Assembly: GCA_022712785.1 (NCBI GenBank)
Contig: JAFLJX010000191.1
Coordinates: forward strand, 1-7,564
Direction: 5' to 3'
Source of the DNA: Mycoplasmatota bacterium
GTDB taxonomy: Bacteria; Bacillota_I; Bacilli_A; Izemoplasmatales; Izemoplasmataceae
Length of the DNA: 7,564 nt
How positions within the stretch are numbered: the stretch's first letter is position 1; each line of letters starts with the position of its first letter. The notes beneath the pieces are model-generated. The model ran no database searches. It worked only from the letters and a program-made list of their open reading frames with translations, and was not told where the DNA came from. A program made the translations under genes and the position numbers. Below are positions 1 to 5,072 of the stretch, piece after piece.

Positions 1-387
1 GGTGCACCAAGCATATATTACGGAGGGGAAGTTGGATTATCAGGAAAACATGATCCAGATAATAGAAGATGTATGATTTGGGATGAAGACTCACAAAATA
101 TAGACTTACTTAATCATATAAAAATCTTAATAAAACTGAGAAATCAGCACAGTGCATTCAAATCGACAGAATTTGAATGGATAGATGTTAACGATGAACT
201 TGAATATATAATATATAAAAAAGAAGATTTAATTTTCATTATTAATAATTCAAATACTTCTAGAATAATAAATTTACCAAAAGTACTTCAGAATACTAAA
301 TTTATAAATATTTATGATAACAATGTGATAAATTTAAAAAACGAATTGAAATTAAATGATTATGATTTCTATATACTAAAAAAATAG
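1..387 (+). CDS. GH13 alpha-amylase family enzyme (neopullulanase/maltogenic amylase-like), C-terminal fragment
   Basis: The frame is open from the first base, so this is the last 128 residues of a gene that starts outside the window; the ATG at 73 is internal. The visible protein opens with GAPSIYYGGEVG, the conserved end of the GH13 (alpha/beta)8 barrel, followed by GKHDPDNRRCMIW (residues 15-27). A DPxxRxxMxW block of this kind is typical of the neopullulanase/cyclomaltodextrinase subgroup, which hydrolyses alpha-glucans or maltodextrins. A helix with IKLRNQHSAF (about 43-52) leads into a beta-rich C-terminal domain rich in I and N. The catalytic Asp/Glu/Asp residues lie upstream and cannot be checked. 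Most relatives have YGDE where this protein has YGGE (residues 7-10). The stop TAG (385-387) lies inside a terminator hairpin shared with the convergent gene. Family is confident; exact substrate is not. Confidence 0.88.
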   Translation, partial: GAPSIYYGGEVGLSGKHDPDNRRCMIWDEDSQNIDLLNHIKILIKLRNQHSAFKSTEFEWIDVNDELEYIIYKKEDLIFIINNSNTSRIINLPKVLQNTKFINIYDNNVINLKNELKLNDYDFYILKK

Positions 388-418
388 TGCACATTTTGCA
401 CTATTTTTTTAGTATATA
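370..418. terminator. Bidirectional intrinsic terminator formed by a perfect 22-bp inverted repeat
   Basis: Bases 370-391 and 397-418 are perfect reverse complements separated by a 5-base loop (CATTT). The inner part of the stem is TAGTGCA/TGCACTA, flanked by A7 and T7, so each strand gives a GC-containing hairpin followed by a U tract. It lies between two convergent genes and contains both stop codons, TAG at 385-387 (+) and TAA at 409-411 (-). It should terminate transcription from both sides. Confidence 0.9.
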
Positions 419-906
419 TTATCAATTAATAGATTTGTTTGAGATTCTTTAAAAACAAAAGTGATCTCCTTATTCTTTTCAATATTTAAAACTAAATATG
501 AAGGTGAATGATTTGATCTTGGACTAATTATACTTCCTGGATTCAAGTAGTGCACTCCGTTAATTCTATCAATAAACGGAATATGTGTGTGACCAAACAG
601 AACTACATCTACCCCTGTTTTATCTGCTTTTTCTACTAATTCTCGAATGTCTCTACGAACTCCATACTTATGTCCATGTGTTATGAATAGTTTCTTACCT
701 TCAATTTCTAAGATAGTCTCATATCCTAATCCACCATCAAGTGGATAATTACCTTTGACTGCTATAATATTTAAATCAAGAAGATACTTATGTCTTAATT
801 CACTATCACCAAGTGAAATTACATGTCTAGCATCAGGGTTATAGTCTAAAACCTTTTTTATGGTTCTTTTACTTCCATGTGCATCACTAAATACAACTAC
901 TTTCAT
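409..906 (-). CDS. YfcE/YsnB-type metallophosphoesterase
   Basis: This 165-residue cytoplasmic protein belongs to the small calcineurin-like phosphoesterase family of YfcE, MJ0936 and Bacillus YsnB, which hydrolyse phosphodiesters with two divalent metals; the physiological substrate is usually unknown. The metal-binding series is in order: DAH (Asp8, His10), GDSE (Asp34), GN (Asn53), THGH (His77) and GHTH (residues 105-108). LNPGS (121-125) is also typical. Length matches the family. After Asn53 the sequence is YPLD rather than the frequent GNxD form, so the Asp usual two residues after the Asn is absent. The ATG at 906 is preceded by GAAGGTG at good spacing. It lies downstream of rdgB and rubrerythrin, and in Bacillus the homologue follows the rdgB homologue. 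It has a candidate promoter of its own at 928-956 and ends in the hairpin at 370-418. Confidence 0.9.
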   Translation of the reverse strand: MKVVVFSDAHGSKRTIKKVLDYNPDARHVISLGDSELRHKYLLDLNIIAVKGNYPLDGGLGYETILEIEGKKLFITHGHKYGVRRDIRELVEKADKTGVDVVLFGHTHIPFIDRINGVHYLNPGSIISPRSNHSPSYLVLNIEKNKEITFVFKESQTNLLIDNIY

Positions 907-927
907 AATTACACCTTCTTCTAAAAC

Positions 928-956
928 ATTATATCAAATATATATCAATATATTAA
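928..956 (-). promoter_or_regulatory. Candidate sigma-A promoter for the YfcE-type gene
   Basis: On the minus strand there is a TATAAT -10 box (928-933) preceded by TGA, an extended -10. TTAATA (951-956) is a four-of-six match to the -35 box at 17-base spacing. The predicted start is near 921, about 15 bases before the ATG. It lies just downstream of the rubrerythrin terminator, which supports independent transcription. The AT-rich background makes chance matches possible. Confidence 0.6.
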
Positions 957-974
957 GAACATTACGAAAATAAA

Positions 975-999
975 AAGTAAAGAACAGAGTTCTTCACTT
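975..999 (-). terminator. Intrinsic terminator after rubrerythrin
   Basis: On the minus strand AAGTGAAGAAC pairs with GTTCTTTACTT as an 11-pair stem with one G-U pair and a 3-base loop, followed by TTTATTTT. It begins 9 bases after the rubrerythrin stop and separates that gene from the phosphoesterase gene. Confidence 0.85.
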
Positions 1000-1007
1000 A
1001 ATGTTGT

Positions 1008-1580
1008 TTAATAATTAGATTTTTTCTTTTCATAATAAGCTTGAGGATGTTTACATACAGGACACATTCCTGGAGCTTTTTTACCAATATGTATATGCCC
1101 ACAATTACGGCAAAACCAAACTACTTCTTCACCAGATTCAAATACTAAATCTTCTTTTAAGTTTTCAGCTAGTTTACGGTATCTTTCTTCATGATCTTTT
1201 TCAATCTTAGCTATCATTCTCCATGAAGCAGCGATTCTTGGAAATCCTTCTTCATCAGCAATTCTTGCGAATTCAGGATAAAGTTCTGTCCATTCTTCGT
1301 TTTCTCCGTCAGCTGATGCTAATAAGTTTTCAGAAGTAGTACCCTCTATTCCAGCAGGATAAGCTGCAGTTATTTCAACGGCCCCTCCTTCTAGATATCT
1401 AAAGAAGACTTTAGCATGTTCAACTTCATTAGCTGCTGTTTCAGCGAATAATGCTGAGATTTGTTCGTAACCCTCTTTTTTTGCTATTTTAGCAAACATT
1501 GTGTAACGAGCTTTTGCTTGTGACTCTCCAGCAAATGATTTTAATAAGTTTTTTTCTGTTTCTGTTCCTTTAATTGACAT
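1008..1580 (-). CDS. rbr: Rubrerythrin
   Basis: This 190-residue cytoplasmic non-haem iron protein reduces hydrogen peroxide to water with electrons from rubredoxin or a similar donor, a peroxide defence typical of anaerobes. The N-terminal ferritin-like four-helix domain carries the diiron ligands in the Desulfovibrio pattern shifted by one: Glu19, Glu52 and His55 (ExxH), Glu93 and Glu96, Glu127 and His130 (ExxH). The C-terminal rubredoxin domain has CxxC at 157-160 and 173-176 for a mononuclear iron. Both domains are complete and the length is normal. The ATG at 1580 has AGGAGG 5 bases upstream. An extended -10 box lies just before it and a strong terminator just after, so it can be a single-gene transcript, although read-through from rdgB is not blocked. 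The ferritin-like and rubredoxin domains in this order leave little doubt. Confidence 0.97.
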   Translation of the reverse strand: MSIKGTETEKNLLKSFAGESQAKARYTMFAKIAKKEGYEQISALFAETAANEVEHAKVFFRYLEGGAVEITAAYPAGIEGTTSENLLASADGENEEWTELYPEFARIADEEGFPRIAASWRMIAKIEKDHEERYRKLAENLKEDLVFESGEEVVWFCRNCGHIHIGKKAPGMCPVCKHPQAYYEKKKSNY

Positions 1581-1604
1581 AGTTACCTCCTTCTTTCTTA
1601 ATTT

Positions 1605-1613
1605 ATTATAACA
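1605..1613 (-). promoter_or_regulatory. Extended -10 promoter for rubrerythrin
   Basis: On the minus strand TG-T-TATAAT (1613 to 1605) lies about 25 bases upstream of the start codon. No convincing -35 box is seen at 16-18 bases, which an extended -10 can partly offset. The box overlaps the possible half PerR site at 1597-1611 discussed in the findings. Confidence 0.55.
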
Positions 1614-1622
1614 TAGTTTTTT

Positions 1623-2201
1623 TTATTTTAAATATTTAATTAACTGTTTTAAACATAGGGATCTATGACTAATTTTATTCTTTTCTTCTAATGATAATTC
1701 AGCTAAATTTTTATTTAAACTTGTAACATAAAAGATTGGATCATATCCAAATCCATTATTTCCAATATATTCTCTACTAATTTCTCCATATAAGTAATCT
1801 TCTACAAAAATTGGATCTTTATCTATATAATAAACACACATAGATGTTACAAACCTAGCTTTTCTATCTTCTATATATTCTAGGTTTTTTAAAAGTAGTT
1901 CATTGTTGTCCATATAGTCTTTATTTTCTCCCGCATATCTAGCTGAATGTATGCCAGGGTCATTATTTAATGAAAACACTTCTAATCCTGAGTCATCTGC
2001 AATAACTGTTTTATTCAGATGCAAAGCTAATGTTTTGGCTTTAATTAATGCATTTTCTTTAAACGAATCACCATCTTCAATAATTTCAGGGAAATAATCA
2101 AAATCAAATAATGATAAGACTTTATATCCCAAGGGAATTAATATATTAGATATTTCAATTATCTTATGTTTGTTTTTTGAAGCTATAACTATTTCTTTCA
2201 T
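1623..2201 (-). CDS. rdgB: RdgB/HAM1 family non-canonical purine NTP pyrophosphatase (dITP/XTP/ITP)
   Basis: This 192-residue cytoplasmic enzyme hydrolyses ITP, dITP and XTP to the monophosphate and pyrophosphate, keeping deaminated purines out of DNA and RNA; it needs Mg2+. Family motifs are in order: SKNKHK (8-13, the SxNxxK nucleotide-binding signature), IADDSGLEV (67-75) with catalytic Asp70, PGIHSARYAG (82-91), FGYDPIF (151-157) and SHR (178-180). Length is typical. The ATG at 2201 has GAGG 7 bases upstream. It follows the ktr gene behind a terminator and precedes rubrerythrin without one. In Bacillus the homologue is flanked by rph and ysnB; here rubrerythrin lies between it and the YsnB-like gene and no rph is present. 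Confidence 0.95.
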   Translation of the reverse strand: MKEIVIASKNKHKIIEISNILIPLGYKVLSLFDFDYFPEIIEDGDSFKENALIKAKTLALHLNKTVIADDSGLEVFSLNNDPGIHSARYAGENKDYMDNNELLLKNLEYIEDRKARFVTSMCVYYIDKDPIFVEDYLYGEISREYIGNNGFGYDPIFYVTSLNKNLAELSLEEKNKISHRSLCLKQLIKYLK

Positions 2202-2225
2202 ATAATCACCTCGTATTATTATAAA

Positions 2226-2256
2226 AATAAAATAAGCCTTGTGGGCTTATTTTATT
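2226..2256 (-). terminator. Intrinsic terminator overlapping the ktr stop codon
   Basis: On the minus strand the 13-bp perfect stem pairs 2244-2256 with 2226-2238 (core AAGCC/GGCTT) around a 5-base loop CACAA. A broken T tract (TTTTATTTTTAT) makes up the 3' arm and continues past it. The stop codon TAA (2247-2249) of the ktr gene sits inside the first-transcribed arm. It separates ktr from rdgB, whose ATG is about 25 bases further on. Confidence 0.8.
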
Positions 2257-2906
2257 AACCATAAATTAAATTTAGCTAAATCTGTATTTTTACCAATTAG
2301 TAATAATTGATCTGTTAAGTTGATTACATCTTCCGCAGTTGGAATAATGATATCACCATTTCTTCTAATAGCTACAACATTTATTTTGAATTTATTTCTT
2401 ACATCAAGATTGATAATTGTTGAGTCTGCAATTTTTTTAGTTGCGTTTACAACAATAAAACTATGACTTTCGTTTAAGTCAATATAGTCTAGTACGTTAT
2501 CAGAAATAATTTTACTAGCAAGTCTTTTACCTGACTGTTGTTCTGGTTGTATAATTTCGTCAGCACCTAGTTTTGAAACAACCTTTGCATGATCATCATT
2601 TTGAACTTTTACAGTTACATATTCTACGCCTAACTCTTTAAGAATTAACGTTGTTAAAATACTACTTTGTAGTTCTTTCCCAATAGCTACTACTACATGA
2701 TCAATGCTAGAAATACCAACTTCTTTTAATGCATTGATATCGGTTGTATCTAAAGTAACAGCATATGTTGCAATTTTACTCATTTTTGCTATTCTTTCAG
2801 GATCTTTATCAATTACTAATACATCAGCATTCTTTTTTATTAACTCTTTAACAACACTTTGTCCAAAGCGCCCCATTCCAATAACAGCGAACGATTTCTT
2901 AGCCAT
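2247..2906 (-). CDS. KtrA/KtrC-type K+ channel regulatory subunit (TrkA-N/RCK protein)
   Basis: This 219-residue cytoplasmic protein is a Ktr/Trk gating subunit. In this family an octameric ring binds ATP/ADP in the RCK-N domain and usually c-di-AMP in RCK-C, and controls a KtrB/KtrD membrane channel. The N-terminal Rossmann fold has GMGRFG (10-15), Asp33 at the end of the second strand (VIDKD) and LDTTD (52-56). PEQQSGKRLA (121-130) links to the RCK-C domain (about 134-207), with NVVAIRRNGDIIIP in it. No membrane segment is present and no channel gene is in the window, so it resembles the stand-alone ktrC arrangement. The start is set at the ATG 2906, because the in-frame GTG at 2915 lies inside the SD site AGAAGGTG. 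It has a good promoter, a leader hairpin and its own terminator. KtrA and KtrC cannot be told apart here. Confidence 0.92.
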   Translation of the reverse strand: MAKKSFAVIGMGRFGQSVVKELIKKNADVLVIDKDPERIAKMSKIATYAVTLDTTDINALKEVGISSIDHVVVAIGKELQSSILTTLILKELGVEYVTVKVQNDDHAKVVSKLGADEIIQPEQQSGKRLASKIISDNVLDYIDLNESHSFIVVNATKKIADSTIINLDVRNKFKINVVAIRRNGDIIIPTAEDVINLTDQLLLIGKNTDLAKFNLWLIK

Positions 2907-2912
2907 ATTTTT

Positions 2913-2920
2913 CACCTTCT
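2913..2920 (-). promoter_or_regulatory. Ribosome binding site that decides the ktr start
   Basis: AGAAGGTG on the minus strand lies at normal spacing from the ATG at 2906. Its last three bases are an in-frame GTG, which would lengthen the protein by three residues, but a ribosome using that GTG would have no SD site upstream. The ATG is therefore preferred. Confidence 0.8.
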
Positions 2921-2932
2921 ATAAACGAATTT

Positions 2933-2962
2933 AGCCAATAAATTACTAATAATCTCTTGGCT
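2933..2962 (-). promoter_or_regulatory. Stem-loop at the predicted 5' end of the ktr mRNA
   Basis: Read on the minus strand, the 30 bases fold end to end: AGCCAA pairs with TTGGCT, then one G/A mismatch, then AGATTA with TAATTT (one G-U), around the tetraloop TTAG. The hairpin begins at 2962, which is also the expected transcription start 7 bases after the -10 box. It has no U tract, so it is not a terminator. A role in mRNA stability or leader control is an inference. It is too small to be a known c-di-AMP (ydaO) riboswitch. Confidence 0.5.
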
Positions 2963-2968
2963 TTATAT

Positions 2969-2998
2969 ATAATACCAAATAATGTAGTCCAATGTCAA
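2969..2998 (-). promoter_or_regulatory. Sigma-A promoter for the ktr gene
   Basis: On the minus strand there is a perfect TTGACA -35 box (2993-2998), an 18-base spacer and TATTAT (2969-2974), with TGG immediately before the -10 making it extended. The predicted start is near 2962, giving a leader of about 56 bases. This is among the best promoter matches in the window. Confidence 0.75.
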
Positions 2999-3038
2999 AT
3001 ATTTATAGTGATTTATCAATATAAAACATATACTTTTA

Positions 3039-3047
3039 TGATATAAT
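3039..3047 (+). promoter_or_regulatory. Extended -10 promoter for the CPBP gene
   Basis: TG-A-TATAAT spans 3039-3047; no good -35 box is seen at 16-18 bases. The expected start (about 3054) is next to the SD site at 3055, leaving a leader of only about 13 bases. It diverges from the ktr promoter without overlapping it. Confidence 0.5.
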
Positions 3048-3054
3048 AATTCTT

Positions 3055-3060
3055 GAGGTG
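3055..3060 (+). promoter_or_regulatory. Ribosome binding site that decides the CPBP gene start
   Basis: GAGGTG, with eight bases between GAGG and the ATG at 3067. The GTG at 3058-3060 is in frame and would add three residues, but it is part of the SD site itself, so the ATG is the likely start. Confidence 0.8.
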
Positions 3061-3066
3061 ATTAAT

Positions 3067-3771
3067 ATGACAGCAAAAACCAAACAAGGTTTAAGTATTG
3101 TTGTAGTTTATATAGCGGTGTGGTTCGCAGTTGTAATTTTACAAGTTGTACTTAGCTTACCTTACATTAATTCTGAAGGTATCATTGTAATGAGTGAAGC
3201 CCAAGAATATAGATTTATAAGTATAACAAATTTAGCTCTTTATTCTAGCTTATTCTTAATATTTTTTATTATTTTAAGATCATATTTAAAAGAACAATAT
3301 ATCTATTCGAAGAATAATATACATGAATTCATAAAAATAATTCTTTTAGGACTAGCTGGCTTATTTTTAGCAGTATTTGTGACATCTACAATAATGAGTT
3401 TTTTAGGAGTTACTGAAAACAGTAATAATCAAGAAGCTCTAAATGGTCTTCTTAACGCAGCTACATTCGATAAAATAGCTTTAGTTATATTTACTGTATT
3501 ATTTGCTCCGTTTGTAGAAGAAATTGTATTTAGAAGAGCAATATTTGGTTTCTTGGAAAAAACAAGTATCCCATTAGCAATCATAGTAAGTGGGTTATCA
3601 TTTGGTCTAATTCATGTTTTATCAGGAGATTATATCCAGTTAATTATTTACGGAAGTTTAGGTTTAGCTCTCGCTTACACCTACTATCGTTCAAATAAGA
3701 ACATATGGACAGTTATCGTAATACACACTATATACAACCTTGTAGTAACAATTATAATGTTTGCATTTTAA
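3067..3771 (+). CDS. CPBP (CAAX protease/bacteriocin-processing, Abi) family intramembrane metalloprotease-like protein
   Basis: This 234-residue integral membrane protein has several hydrophobic stretches, at about 9-30, 52-72, 91-113, 138-150, 167-184, 190-206 and 215-233. The CPBP signature motifs are intact in order: EEIVFRR (Glu151, Glu152, Arg156) at the start of a membrane helix, FGLIH (Phe179 to His183) and HTIYN (His220, Asn224). In the family these form an intramembrane metal-dependent active site related to eukaryotic CAAX prenyl protease Rce1. Bacterial members have been linked to bacteriocin self-immunity, peptide maturation or regulation, but most have no known substrate. No bacteriocin or peptide gene is visible nearby. 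It is expressed alone, divergent from ktr and convergent with the ankyrin gene, and ends in a shared terminator. Family is confident, substrate unknown. Confidence 0.92.
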   Translation: MTAKTKQGLSIVVVYIAVWFAVVILQVVLSLPYINSEGIIVMSEAQEYRFISITNLALYSSLFLIFFIILRSYLKEQYIYSKNNIHEFIKIILLGLAGLFLAVFVTSTIMSFLGVTENSNNQEALNGLLNAATFDKIALVIFTVLFAPFVEEIVFRRAIFGFLEKTSIPLAIIVSGLSFGLIHVLSGDYIQLIIYGSLGLALAYTYYRSNKNIWTVIVIHTIYNLVVTIIMFAF

Positions 3772-3799
3772 AAGGAATGATTAATTCATTCCTTTTTTT
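3770..3799. terminator. Bidirectional intrinsic terminator between the CPBP and ankyrin genes
   Basis: AAAAGGAATGA (3770-3780) pairs perfectly with TCATTCCTTTT (3786-3796) around a 5-base loop, with a run of seven T at 3793-3799 on the plus strand and TTTT at the end of the stem on the minus strand. The CPBP stop (3769-3771) is at the base of the stem. The ankyrin stop (3781-3783) is in the loop, so the last codons of the ankyrin gene form one arm. Only nine bases separate the two genes. Confidence 0.85.
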
Positions 3800-4977
3800 A
3801 ATTGCTCTAAAACTTTCTTTAACCGATTATGTTTAGCATATTCTAATACTGTGTATTCTGCATACTTCTTAGTGTAATCTACTTTTCTTGTTTGAATTAA
3901 CTCAACTATTTCTTCATCACCGACAACTGTGGCGTAATATATTGCGTCATCTTTAGAATAATCAATATTATAGATAGAAGCGTCTTTTTCTAATAATCTC
4001 TTAATTAAGTAATATTCTTTGTTCATAATTGCATAAAACAATGGTGTATTTCCAAATATATCTTTTTCATTAACATTTACAATATCTATAAGTGAATCAG
4101 CTTTATCAAATTCATTCATAATTAATGCGAGTGTTAAAGGGTTTCTTTTCAATCTAGATTGATAGTCTTTATCATTTTTTAATCTATTAAACAATTCAAC
4201 AGCTTCATACTTATTCTTTTTAACTGCAACATCATATGGTGTTTGTCCAAACTTAGACATATCATAACTAGTTAATCCATACTCAACAAAAGTATCTACC
4301 ATTTCTTCATCGGGATGTTCAACAGCTATATGTAGCGGTGTAAGTAGATAAATATCTTTAGAATAAGGATTGATTCCTAGCTCTATTAAATATCTAACTA
4401 TAGCAACGGTTGAATATGAAGCAGCGTAATGCAAGGTTGATGCTTGTCTTATATCTAATGAATTTACAATTGCTTTCTTATGTACTAACAGTTGTACTGC
4501 TTTGATTTTTTTACTTCTAACAGCAAATTGTATCACTGAGGTTAAATTTTCATCCACAGCGAAAATATCAGCATTGTTATTTAGTAGGACTTCTATAACT
4601 TCTACACTTCCTTTATATGCCGCTTTATGAAGTGGAGTTTGAAATGAATTATTACGATGATTTGGATTCCCATTATTTTTTAATAATAATTCTACCATTT
4701 CAATATTACCCATATATGACGCAATATGTAACGGAGTTTCATTATACTTATCTCCAATGTTAGGATCAACACCAAGTAATAGTAAAAGTTCTAAAGATTT
4801 TAAAGCTTTATTTCTTGAAGCAAGGTGTAATAACGTTTGCAATCTTTCATCTACTAGGTGAATATCACTACCAGATTCATAATATTTAACAATGTATTTT
4901 GTATCGTCAGTTAAAGCAGCCATATAGACAGAATTGCTACTACCATTTCCGTAAGATAAATACATACTTAAATCCAT
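3781..4977 (-). CDS. Ankyrin-repeat protein
   Basis: The 398 residues are made almost wholly of ankyrin repeats, about twelve, with a period near 33. Clear units (numbered from the GTG at 4986; subtract 3 for this start) begin near 47, 81 (TPLHIASYMGN), 115 (TPLHKAAYKGS), 148, 181 (STLHYAAS), 214 (TPLHIAVE), 246 (TPYDVAVKKN), 281, 311 (TPLFYAIMN), 345 and 376 (TVLEYAKHN); a weaker one is near 17. Middle repeats are closest to consensus and end ones diverge, as expected for capping repeats. There is no signal peptide, membrane segment or second domain, so it is probably cytoplasmic and acts as a protein-binding scaffold; partner and role are unknown. Codon use looks like its neighbours. The ATG at 4977 is preceded by a strong SD, and the longer GTG start at 4986 lies in that SD. 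It follows the hup terminator. Confidence 0.9.
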   Translation of the reverse strand: MDLSMYLSYGNGSSNSVYMAALTDDTKYIVKYYESGSDIHLVDERLQTLLHLASRNKALKSLELLLLLGVDPNIGDKYNETPLHIASYMGNIEMVELLLKNNGNPNHRNNSFQTPLHKAAYKGSVEVIEVLLNNNADIFAVDENLTSVIQFAVRSKKIKAVQLLVHKKAIVNSLDIRQASTLHYAASYSTVAIVRYLIELGINPYSKDIYLLTPLHIAVEHPDEEMVDTFVEYGLTSYDMSKFGQTPYDVAVKKNKYEAVELFNRLKNDKDYQSRLKRNPLTLALIMNEFDKADSLIDIVNVNEKDIFGNTPLFYAIMNKEYYLIKRLLEKDASIYNIDYSKDDAIYYATVVGDEEIVELIQTRKVDYTKKYAEYTVLEYAKHNRLKKVLEQLKKGMN

Positions 4978-4983
4978 CACAAA

Positions 4984-4992
4984 CACCTCCTT
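4984..4992 (-). promoter_or_regulatory. Ribosome binding site that decides the ankyrin gene start
   Basis: AAGGAGGTG, a near-perfect SD, with eight bases between GGAGG and the ATG at 4977. The in-frame GTG at 4986 overlaps the SD. A second GTG one codon before the ATG is possible but less likely. Confidence 0.8.
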
Positions 4993-5005
4993 ATTTACAT
5001 ACTAA

Positions 5006-5011
5006 ATTATA
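5006..5011 (-). promoter_or_regulatory. Possible -10 box for the ankyrin gene
   Basis: TATAAT on the minus strand lies 28 bases upstream of the start codon, downstream of the hup terminator. It is not extended, and the region 16-18 bases upstream is the U tract of that terminator, with no good -35 box. Weak evidence. Confidence 0.3.
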
Positions 5012-5020
5012 GCTTAAATC

Positions 5021-5055
5021 AAAAAAAAATACCACAATATTCGCGATATTTTTTT
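5021..5055 (-). terminator. Intrinsic terminator after hup
   Basis: As minus-strand RNA, A7-UAUCGCG pairs with UGUGGUA-U7 over 14 pairs including three G-U pairs, with loop AAUAU, and the U run extends to nine. On the plus strand the wobble pairs are lost and the hairpin is poor, so it acts only for minus-strand transcripts. It begins about 18 bases after the hup stop. Confidence 0.75.
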
Positions 5056-5072
5056 AACTTGTTGTTTTAATA

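Noticed and set aside
73..387. Complete small gene starting at the ATG at 73
   Set aside because: The frame is open to base 1 and the residues before that Met match the GH13 barrel end, so the ATG is internal.
2704..2934. Plus-strand open frame opposite the ktr gene
   Set aside because: It lies antisense to a clear RCK protein, has no SD site and no recognisable domain; it is a shadow.
2907..3066. c-di-AMP (ydaO-type) riboswitch upstream of ktr
   Set aside because: The predicted leader is about 56 bases, far shorter than this riboswitch, and the conserved core is not seen; only a simple hairpin is present.
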